Origin: Orobanche coerulescens
Taxonomy: Eukaryota; Streptophyta; Magnoliopsida; Lamiales; Orobanchaceae
NCBI GenBank assembly: GCA_033398695.1
Contig: CM065803.1
Coordinates: 101,668,001-101,732,000, forward strand
Direction of reading: 5' to 3'
Length of the DNA stretch: 64,000 nucleotides
The notes under the pieces were generated by a model. It saw only the letters and a list, made by a program, of their open reading frames with translations, made no database searches and was not told the DNA's origin. This document shows positions 48,229-56,992 of the stretch, one piece after another. How positions within the stretch are numbered: the stretch's first letter is position 1; the number at the start of each line of letters is the position of its first letter. The position numbers and the translations under genes were made by a program.

Positions 48229-49100
48229 TACGCCGAAGACCATTGTTTCTGATCGGGACGGCCGTTTTGTGTCTCACTTTTGGAAAGCAGTTCATAAGGC
48301 CTTGGGGACCGAATTGAACTTCAGCACAGCTTATCACCCGCAGACTGACGGACAATCCGAGAGGACTATATAAACGGTGGAAGACATGCTAAGGGCCTGT
48401 GCCTTATATTGGTCAAACGATCGGGAAGTTCATCTACCACTGATTGAATTTACCTACAATAATAGTTGGCATGCTTCCATTAAGATGGCACCGTTTGAGG
48501 CATTATACGGGAGGAGATGTAGATCGCCCCTATGTTGGGATGATTCGTCAGACTTGATCGGAACAGAACCAAAGTTGATCATGCAGACTCGAGAGAAGAT
48601 AGCCTTGATTCGTGAAAGGCTGTTAACCGCCCATAGTCGCCAGAAATCTTACGCAGACGTACGTCGTCGCCCATTGTTGTTCAGTACTGGAGACCACATA
48701 CTTTTGAAGGTTTCTCCTACTCGGGGAATCTTTCGTTTCGGAAGGACAGGAAAGCTGAGTCCGAGATATATCGGACCATTTGAGATCCTCGAGAGAGTTG
48801 GGGAGTTGGCATACAGATTGGCATTACCGCCGTCATTGTGCCATGTTCATAACGTGTTCCACGTATCCCGCCACGAGGTATATACCAGATCCTACCATAT
48901 CATTGATTTCGCGAGATCAAGTCGCAGATGGGATGATTGAAGAAAGACCGGTCAAGATACTCGAGAGTCGAGTTAAGCAGCTGAGGAACAAACCAATCAT
49001 TTTGGTCAAAGTTCAATGGTCACGTCACGGAATGGAAGAAGCCACCTGGGAAACGGAAGCTGATATGAAGTCCAGATATCCCGAGTTATTTTCGTCTTGA
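48229..49100 (+). pseudogene. pol: integrase (deleted) and chromodomain, element A
   Basis: The HHCC zinc finger and first catalytic Asp are missing. KAPGSIAW is joined at about 48228 to the second-Asp segment ([20 protein letters not shown]), about 470 bp less than in element B. SERTI with the catalytic Glu is followed by an in-frame TAA. The rest shows SKLSPRYIGPF-type GPF motif sequence ([15 protein letters not shown]) and, after a frameshift near 48900, a chromodomain-like tail [16 protein letters not shown] ending at 49100. The chromodomain would have guided integration to heterochromatin. Confidence 0.88.
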
Positions 49101-49135
49101 GTTTCGGGACGAAACTCCTTTTTAGTAGGAGAGTA
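49100..49135 (+). other. pre-PPT hairpin and polypurine tract, element A
   Basis: AGTTTCGGGACGAAACT forms a 7-bp stem, overlapping the stop codon; the tract AGTAGGAGAG lies just before the LTR. Confidence 0.75.
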
Positions 49136-49236
49136 TGTAATATCCGGATTTATTACGGTGTATTTTATCTGTATTCAAACTCTGTATTATTCGGATTTGT
49201 GGTTTTGATTATTGGAGTATGATATTTCTTGCATTG
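49136..49236 (+). repeat. family A 3' LTR, first 101 bases
   Basis: Matches 42321-42421 closely, then stops at GCATTG. Confidence 0.88.
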
Positions 49237-50078
49237 TGTGAGAGGGTGTCAGCGAGCTGGCTGCTTACTTGCGAGTAACTTCCAAGGGCCGAGTGCAGCA
49301 GCCGCCCTCTAAAGAAACACACAAGAAAGTTTTCCGGCAGTGTCGAGAACAAGATTCCGGCGACTTGCTCCGGTGGGTAGTGTGGGCGAGCGGCATTCTC
49401 TAACATGGGCATTCGATAACCAACCTGGTAGTCGGGCGACCATGGTGCGGGTGTTGCTTTCTTGTGCTAACATCGCAGTAGAGAAGCTAGATTTTGTATT
49501 TGAGATGCTGTCCGTGAGTTGGTTGGTTCGGTCGAGCGGTAACCTCCGCCGCTCGTGGGCTTTTTCTGGCATTGTCTCGAACGGGAGTTTGGTAAGCTGC
49601 TTGGGTGGGCAGTCTCACTGAGCGACGTACCGGTACGTGAGCGTTTGATAACTTATTGGGTCATCGGACGAGCATGGTGAGGTGGTCGCTTGTTGGGGCA
49701 AAACATCGTAGTGGGCTGCCATGTTCTGCGATTAGATGCATGTTCGGAAATTGCTCGGTGGGTTCGGTAAAGCGGTGCCCCATCGCTTGTGGGCATTTCC
49801 TAGTAATTATTCGACCGAGATTTCGCTTAGCCGTCTGGGTAGCTCGAGGGAGCGACGTACCGGTACGTGAGTGTTCGATAACCTAGGTGGTCGGGCAAGC
49901 ACGGTGAGGCGGTCGTTTCTTTGGGCAGAACATTGTAGTGGAGAGCTATGTTCTTTGAGTTGAGGCGTTGCTAGTGAAATGCTCCGTGGGTATATCTTTT
50001 GTTAAATTAAGAGTATAATTAAAATGGTAAAGGATTTAATTAGTTGGGTTGGGCTTTGAAGTGTAACTTCAAGTCTTA
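49237..50078. repeat. diverged 230-bp tandem repeats with palindrome ACGTACCGGTACGT
   Basis: Units start near 49392, 49622 and 49852 (last one partial). The two later unit starts carry GCGACGTACCGGTACGTGAG with a perfect 14-bp palindrome. CATTCGATAACC, GTTTGATAAC and GTTCGATAACC recur at 230-bp spacing. No protein or RNA gene is recognised. The first 155 bp are not repeated. It may be a satellite-like remnant. Confidence 0.7.
50074..50078 (+). other. target site duplication (left), TCTTA
   Basis: TCTTA directly before the 5' LTR of element B, matched by 58920-58924. Confidence 0.92.
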
Positions 50079-52044
50079 TGTAATATCCGCATTTTTCTTT
50101 CCCTTGTATTTCCATTTTTGGTGTATTTCTCGATCGTAGTGACCCTTGTGTATCTTTCAGTGTATCCTTCCTGTCATCTGTTGAACTGTATTCTCGTTAT
50201 TGTTGTGCGGAACCGCCATTTAGGGGTTGTCGTGGACCCATTTCGTGTTATTGGTTCCCAAATATTGATTCCTATTGCTTTTATTCTCTTCCCGGATCAT
50301 TTTTTCATCATTTAGGACCCAAAAGGGGGTGTGGGCCACGGCACAAGGTGTGTGCGCCGCGGCACACACATTTCTCCGGTTGTTGGCCGAGCGGACTGTA
50401 CTGTGTGCCGCGGCGCACCCATCCGGGGCCACGGCACACTGCCGAGTCAGTGCCGAGTCAGTGCCGCGGCACACCCGTCCGGGCCGCGGCACACTCGTGT
50501 GGCATTTTCGGCCAAAACCTGACCGTACCGGGTGCCGCGGCACACGCCGGCTGAGCCGCGGCACACTGCCGAACCTTGGGAGCAGTTTTTGAGCTTGTGC
50601 CGCGGCACACCTCGGCTGAGCCGCGGCACACAATGCGGTCAACCCTATAATTGTGTTGTTTTGAGGGAGAGCAGCTCATTTTCTTTCTTTTTCTTCCATT
50701 TACGCGAGAGAGAGTAAGAGAGGAGGAGAGCTTCTCATCATTCATCAATTGGGGGTTGATTTTCATCATTCTTCTTCGGTTGTGAAGCCCGGATAATCAA
50801 TCTAACGCGTGTTCTACGGATCTTAAGACATGAATCTTCATAGGTAATATCTCTTGGAACCCTACCTTTTGGATAATTGGGGATTTTGGGGTTTTTGTCC
50901 GATTCTTTCCGTTTTGTTGGTAGATTCTTGATGAATACGATTAATATTGTTAGTCATATTTTGTGGTTTTTACGGAATCGAGAAGGTTTGGTTGTGGTCC
51001 GCCCTCGTTGTTATTTTTGTACGAATATACATGAATCGTAGGCGGGTTCTCGGGGGTATTCCATTTCCGTATTTATCTAGAGTTGGTTGTGATTACGTTC
51101 TTCAAATCGTTAGGTTCGGTTCTGTTGGTTCTTAGCGTTCGTCGGTGATTATCCTTTCCGTTCGTTGCGTCATCAATTACTCAAGGCAAGTATTTTTGGA
51201 AACCTTTATGCTTAACATGGAATGGTAATGTACTTTGTGTGTGATTTGCTTACCTTGGGTTGGTCCGACGGGATCACGGAGGGAATCCAAAGGGTTGAGT
51301 CCTGGATTCATGAGTTTGTATAGCTAGCCAGCTCGGGAGGGTCCTTAGAGGCCTCGGGCGGGATCAATGATATTACTCTGTTCCCAAGGCGATGCATGTG
51401 CATGTTTTATTTATATAATGTGGCCAGCTCGGGAGGGTCCTTAGAGGCCTCGGGCATGATCTATGATATTACTCTGTTCCCAAGGCAAATTGTTTGACTG
51501 TTTGTTTTCGGAAAAGACATGTCTGGTTTTGGTTTTTGAAATGATATTGGTGCATGTGTTATGAATTGTGTAAGCGATTGGCTTGCCTTGATTACTTGTA
51601 CTAGCGTAATTGCTAACCCCTTTGGGGGACCCGTTTTGGGGAAATTCTTGTTATGGATTTCAGGTTATGCTTATCCGGACGAGCGAGCACCGGGAAAGTA
51701 CGAGGATGTTGGCCAGGGTCGTTGACATGTGCACTTGGGTCTTCTTATTTCTTTTGTCCATTTCGATATGGTTGTTCCCACAGTTTTAAACATATAGATT
51801 GTACTCGCGAGTACTTAGGTTTTCATTTCAAACTCCGTATTGTATCACCTTAAATTGTTACATTGTTGGATGATGCTTATATTGCCGGTTGCTCCGGGCG
51901 TCTCTTTATATGTCATATTATTAAAACGTGTGTCCTCGCTAACCGAGATGGTTAGTCGAGTGGGGTTTTCTTGTTGTAGCCTGGTAGGTCCCATGTAGGG
52001 GTCCACGGCGCTGTAATATACTCCGAATATCTCGGGGTGTTACA
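50079..52044 (+). repeat. element B 5' LTR
   Basis: 1966 bp, TGTAATATCC to CGGGGTGTTACA. It contains a CCGCGGCAC cluster and TATA, a duplicated CAGCTCGGGAGGGTCCTTAG block (51322-51390 and 51423-51485), GCTAACCCCTTTGGGGG (51612) and the U5 stem-loop (51984-51991 with 51999-52006; one mismatch). Confidence 0.95.
50330..50649 (+). promoter_or_regulatory. CCGCGGCAC palindrome cluster and TATA, 5' LTR of B
   Basis: Many copies of TGCCGCGGCACA (extended form TGTGCCGCGGCACA is a perfect palindrome), then CCTATAATTG (50644). It has about 54 bp more than the 3' LTR copy. Confidence 0.7.
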
Positions 52045-52312
52045 AAAAATGGTATGGGAGATCTAGGTTTATGGATACCTAGGCTTGTCAGTTATTTGGG
52101 TCTAGTCGTGTTTTGTTTTGCACATTGTCACACCGCTGCCGGCATCTCAGTACTTCCAGTGTTCATAAGTTTCCTTACTCGATTCTTTACTTTCTCGTAT
52201 TCTATTCCGTTTCTTGAACTGTGGTTATTCTCCCTCCTTTGCTTATCATCGTAGTTGCTTTTTTCCTTCCTTACTCATCCTCGATATACTTCTGTTATCT
52301 CTTAACACCAGT
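52045..52312 (+). other. element B PBS and leader
   Basis: TGGTATGGGAG (52050-52060) is a mutated initiator-Met PBS, followed by the hairpin CTAGGTTTATGGATACCTAG. The leader to the gag Met is non-coding. Confidence 0.8.
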
Positions 52313-53431
52313 ATGGATGCCGGAGGAAACCGTGGTCTTGGTCGTGGTCGTGGTCGTGGACGTGGTCGTGGACGTGCGGCAGCCGGTGGGGCGGCCACAT
52401 CGCATTCTTTAGGAGCCGGCAGTACCGGCGACCGTCACAGTCATGCTTCTTCTCAGGAGCGCGCCGATCTTGGTATTGCGGCTGTTATGCAGCAAATGGT
52501 TAACCAGATGGCGGAAATAGCTCAGGCGGTTCAGAATCTGGATCCGACCCATGCTAATCGGGGCGGGGCGGATCGCTGGCTTCAGGATGTCATCAAGATG
52601 CATCCTCCTCAGTTCTCGGGAGCTTCGCACCCGATCGGCTGGGAGGGATGGATCAAGGAGATATCTAAAGTCTTCGTTGCCACCAACTGTCCCGAGGATC
52701 GTAAGGTCCCTATTGCCCAGTACTTTCTCACTGGGGATGCTATGGATTGGTGGGAGGCCGTTGGGCCCAAAGACCATGTTGCTTCGTGGGCCGAATTCCA
52801 GGAATTGATGGAGACCGAATATTGTCCATGGCCAGTCAGACAGGCTCGAGTGCATGCTTTCTATGATGCTCAACCACGGGATATTCCCGTATCCCAAGCT
52901 ATTGCCGATTTTAACAAGGAGTTGGGTTTTGTGAAAACCCAAGTTGTCGAAGAGAGCGACAAAATTTTCCATTTTTCCAGGAGAATGAAACTGTCCATTC
53001 GGGACTATATGTCTGGACTCGTCTGCACTACCTTGAAGGATTATCAGAGTAGGGCCCTCGCTTATGATATGTCAGTGACGGCTAGTGATTTGGCTCGTGA
53101 GAGCAAGAAGGAGAAGTCGGTCAGAAATTTTTCTGGTCCTAAGAGTGGAGGCCAGCAGAAATCTCAAGCTGCAAATATTTCTACGGGCGGTTCGGCTCGT
53201 TTCTCTGGGAGCTTTCGGGGTGCTGCCGGAACCTTTGCTCGTGAACCCACATGCTTTAACTGTGGTGTACAGGGCCATAGGAACCGACAGTGCTCTCTTA
53301 CGAAGTTTACTTGTCATACTTGTGGACAGTTGGGCCACAAGGCCCTCTTTTGTGAACAGATCAAACAGCTTCGCGGCGCCCGTTATTCACCCAGCACCTA
53401 TGGAACCGAGTGTGAGCCAGGGCTCATTTGA
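52313..53431 (+). CDS. gag: Gag protein of element B (372 aa, open)
   Basis: Structural Gag of a Ty3/gypsy chromovirus. The start is Met 52313, before DAGGNRGLGRGRGRGRGRG; the frame is open further up to 52214, but that part is not Gag-like. Residues 10-25 are Arg/Gly repeats. The retrotransposon gag domain spans about residues 85-220 (WLQDVIKMHPPQFSG, DAMDWWEAVG, METEYCPWPV). Two CCHC knuckles start at residues 314 (CFNCGVQGHRNRQC) and 334 (CHTCGQLGHKALFC). After the knuckles the frame ends at 53431, while the homologous linker to protease continues in the +1 frame from about 53375. It is the only long intact gypsy Gag in the window and could serve other elements in trans (inference). Confidence 0.9.
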   Translation: MDAGGNRGLGRGRGRGRGRGRAAAGGAATSHSLGAGSTGDRHSHASSQERADLGIAAVMQQMVNQMAEIAQAVQNLDPTHANRGGADRWLQDVIKMHPPQFSGASHPIGWEGWIKEISKVFVATNCPEDRKVPIAQYFLTGDAMDWWEAVGPKDHVASWAEFQELMETEYCPWPVRQARVHAFYDAQPRDIPVSQAIADFNKELGFVKTQVVEESDKIFHFSRRMKLSIRDYMSGLVCTTLKDYQSRALAYDMSVTASDLARESKKEKSVRNFSGPKSGGQQKSQAANISTGGSARFSGSFRGAAGTFAREPTCFNCGVQGHRNRQCSLTKFTCHTCGQLGHKALFCEQIKQLRGARYSPSTYGTECEPGLI

Positions 53432-53987
53432 TCCGCCACCTCCACCTAGTGTCGGCCATGGTAGAGGTTGGGGTCAACCCGCTAGAGGAGGAGCTTCCAG
53501 TGTCGGCTCTGCCCAGCCGCATATATACGAGATGAGGAGGGCCAATGACCCAGCAGCTACTGTGGCGACAGGTACCGTTTATATCCATTCTCATCCTGTC
53601 GGTGTGCTTTTTGATTCGGGTGCTACGCATTCACTCATTTCTCTAGAGTGTGTACGCCATTTGAGTCTCGACTGCTTGTTACCTTGCGAGCCTTTCGTCG
53701 TTAAACTTCCTAGCGGTGATAGAATTGTCGGTGATCGAGAGGTCCGAGACTGCTTTGTGTTTATTTGTGAGAGAGCTTGGCTCTCTAATCTTATTGTCGT
53801 TAATATTGAGGGTGAGGATTTGATTCTCGGGAATGATTGGCTCGAGCGGCATGGCGCAATCATGAACTACCGCACGAGAATCATTACTATGTTAGCCGAG
53901 GATGGCACCGAGCACTCTTTCGCAGGGCGAAAGAGGGGAAACCAGAAGTTCGTTATTAATGCCTTGAAGGCGATGACTTTCCTGTGA
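53375..53987 (+). pseudogene. pol: element B protease segment (open, but cut off from pol by TGA)
   Basis: In the +1 frame relative to gag: the linker, then LFDSGATHSLISL with active-site DSGA, LPSGDRIVGD and LILGNDWLERHG. TGA at 53985 ends it, where related elements have a sense codon before KGCTGYW. It would cleave Gag-Pol. Whether the gag-to-PR frame change is a mutation or a programmed shift cannot be decided from one copy; element A also changes frame at this boundary but is decayed. Confidence 0.88.
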
Positions 53988-56957
53988 AAGGGGTGTACTG
54001 GTTATTGGTGTTACGCCCTGAAGGCGTAGGATGGTGGAGTCGAGCTTTCATCGATTCCAGTCGTTAGTGAGTTTCCTGATGTATTTCCTGACGAGTTACC
54101 GGGATTGCCACCGGATCGTGAGGTCGAGTTTGCTATAGAGTTAGAGCCGGGCGCGACTCCTATTTCTAAGGCGCCGTATCGCATGGCACCTTCAGAGATG
54201 TCAGAGTTGAAGAAGTAGTTGAGTGAGCTTCTTGAGTCGGGATATGTTCGACCGAGCGCCTCACCTTGGGGCGCACCGGTCCTGTTTGTGCGGAAGAAGG
54301 ATGGTTCACTGCGTTTGTGTATCGACTATCGCGAACTAAACAAGGTGACCATCAAGAACAAGTATCCTTTGCCGAGAATTGATGACTTGTTCGATCAGTT
54401 GCAGGGAGCTGCGGTATTCTCGAAGATTGATTTGAGATCGGGGTACTATCAGCTCCGGGTAAGGGAGTCCGATGTGCCGAAAACAGCTTTTTGGACGAGA
54501 TACGGACATTATGAGTTTGTAGTTATGCCTTTCGGGTTAACTAATGCGCCGGCGGTGTTCATGCAATTGATGAACAAAGTTTTTATCGAGTATTGGGATA
54601 AGTGTGTCGTCGTCTTCATTGACGATATTCTTATCTATTCGAGGAATGAGGAAGAGCATGCCCATCATTTGCGGATAGTGTTAGACATTTTGAGGACCGA
54701 GCAACTCTATGCGAAGTTCTCGAAATGTGAGTTCTGGCTGAAGGAAGTGATGTTTTTGGGTCACGTGATTTCAGCCGAGGGAGTTCGTGTAGATCCGCAG
54801 AAAATTGAGGCAGTGTTGGATTGGGCACCGCCCACAAGTGTGAAGGAGGTCCGTAGTTTCTTGGGATTGGCTGGCTACTACCGTAGGTTCGTCGAGGGTT
54901 TCTCGAAACTAGCTCGGCCACTTACACAGTTGCTCCAAAAATCCGAGAAATTCGTCTGGAATGACGAGAGGCAGTCCAGTTTTGAGGAGCTGAAGAAGCG
55001 TTTGACCTCAGCCCCGGTTTTAGCGTTGCCATGTGGCAAGGAGGGTTTTGCCGTTTATAGCGATGCTTCGGGTCAGGGTCTTGGGTGCGTATTGATGCAG
55101 CACGGTAAGACCATCGCTTATGCGTCGAGACAGTTGAGGCCGTATGAGCTGAACTACCCTACTCATGATTTGGAGTTAGCGGCAGTTGTTTTTGCGCTCA
55201 AGATTTGGCGTCACTATCTTTTCGGCTCTACATGTCAGATTTTTACCGATCATAAAAGTCTGAAATACATATTTACTCAGCGGGAGTTGAATATGAGACA
55301 AAGGAGGTGGTTAGAGCTGATTCAGGATTATGACCTCGAAATCCTTTATCATCCGGGCAAGGCGAACGTCGTGGCCGACGCCTTGAGTCAGAAACCGATT
55401 GCGTTGCGAACGCTTGAGGTCCTTACATCTCAGTCCGAGCTTCGGCGGGCTTTGATCGAATTAGATGTTGAGGTTTTGTTGCCTGGAGCTGTCAGGCAAC
55501 TTTGTGCTTTAGATATTTCTTGGTCTTTGATCGATGAAATTAAGCTGAAGCAATTAGAGGATCCGATGATTACTCAAATCCGAGAGAACGTTCTTAAGGG
55601 AAAGTCTCCTGGGTTTGTGATTCACGAGGATGGTGTTTTGAGATTTCAGAGTCGGCTTTGTGTGCCGAACGACTCAGAGTTGAGACAGAGTATTTTGCGA
55701 GAAGCCCATGCTACACCTTATTCCGTTCATCCTGGTTCGAGGAAGATGTACAAGGACCTAAGGAGGAATTTCTGGTGTAATGATATGAAGGAGGAGGTCG
55801 CACAGTTTGTAGTGAGATGCTTGACTTGTCAGCAGGTCAAAATCGAGCATCAGCGACCGGCTGGGTTATTACAGTCACTTCCCGTTCCAGAATGGAAATG
55901 GGAAGATATATCGATGGATTTTGTTACGAGTTTGCCGAGATCGAGGTCAGGCATGAATATGGTATGGGTGATTGTTGATCGTCTAACCAAGTCGGCACAT
56001 TTTCTGGGCATCAAGGACACTTGGGGTCCAGAAAAGTTGGCTCGTGTGTTTATTGCACAGATTGTGAAGCTTCACGGTACTCCGAAGTCTATTGTTTCGG
56101 ATCGTGATGGCCGTTTTGTATCGCACTTTTGGCAGGCGGTGCATAAGGCGTTGGGTACCCATTTGCATTTGAGTACCTCTTTTCATCCCCAATCAGATGG
56201 ACAGTCGGAACGCACTATCCAGACATTCGAGGATATGTTGCATGCTTGTGCTCTCGACTGGAGTAGCAACTGGGAGGAGCATTTGCCATTAATCGAATTC
56301 ACGTACAACAATAGTTGGCACGCGTCGATTCAGATGGCACCATATGAGGCACTCTATGGGCGGCGATGTCGATCACCGATTTGTTGGAATGAGGCATCCG
56401 ATTTAGTCGGGACCGAGCCGGATGTCGTTTTAGAGACGAGGCGGAAGATAGAATTAATTCGGGAATGGATGTTGACTGCCCAGAGTCGACAGAAGTCATA
56501 TGCCGATGTCCGTCGTCGACCTTTAGAATTCGAGGTGGGAGACCACGTTTTGCTAAAGGTGTCACCGACGAGAGGAGTTTTTCTCTTCGGGAAGAAATGG
56601 AAGTTGAGTCCGAGATTTTTTGGACCCTTCGAGATTCTTGAGCGAGTCTGTGATTTGGCATATCGTTTGGCGCTACCTCCAGCCTTGAGTCGTGTTCATA
56701 ACGTCTTCCATGTTTCTCAACTGAGGAAATATGTCCCGGATCCTAGTCATATCATCGATTATGGTGAGATCGATATTGCCGAAGATTTTACCTTCGAGGA
56801 ACGTCCCTTAAAGATTTTGGAGCATCGTGAGAAACGACTGAGGCACAAGACCATTCCCTTAGTCAAGGTGCAGTGGTCGAGACACGGTGTCGAGGAGGCA
56901 ACTTGGGAAACCGAGGATAGCATGCGTGCTAGGTACCCTGAGTTGTTTGTTTCTTAA
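53988..56957 (+). pseudogene. pol: element B RT, RNase H, integrase, chromodomain
   Basis: Stops TAG 54027 and TAG 54216 interrupt the linker; from 54219 one frame is open for 912 codons. [37 protein letters not shown], catalytic [10 protein letters not shown]. RNase [44 protein letters not shown]. Integrase: HHCC finger (CLTCQQVK), DDE residues in ISMDFV, SDRDGR and SERTIQ, then the GPF motif. Chromodomain-like tail [16 protein letters not shown] ends at 56955. An RT residue usually Arg is Trp ([11 protein letters not shown]). All catalytic residues are present, so damage is mainly the upstream stops: a recent loss. Confidence 0.94.
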
Positions 56958-56992
56958 GTTTCGGGATGAAACTTGTTTTTAGAGGGGTAGAA
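56956..56992 (+). other. pre-PPT hairpin and polypurine tract, element B
   Basis: AAGTTTC/GAAACTT stem (56956-56962 with 56968-56974), then AGAGGGGTAGAA before the LTR. Confidence 0.8.

Larger units (their letters stand above)
42321..49236 (+). mobile_element. Ty3/gypsy chromovirus element A, 3' end lost
   Basis: 5' LTR (42321-44655), PBS, gag, protease, RT, RNase H, partial integrase, chromodomain, polypurine tract and the first 101 bases of the 3' LTR (49136-49236). It is inserted in the family H leader. The 3' LTR breaks off at GCATTG and 230-bp repeat sequence follows, so no target duplication can be read. Stops, frameshifts and a large integrase deletion make it inactive. Confidence 0.92.

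Noticed and set aside
49340..49621. 93-codon open frame in the 230-bp repeats
   Set aside because: Not kept in the next repeat units and no recognisable domain.
52214..52312. Upstream extension of the element B Gag frame from Met 52214
   Set aside because: The extra residues are hydrophobic and not Gag-like; the GR-rich start at 52313 matches the family.
53375..53431. Programmed +1 frameshift between gag and protease in element B
   Set aside because: Possible, but no clear slippery site was identified and other decay is present, so a simple indel is as likely; not claimed.
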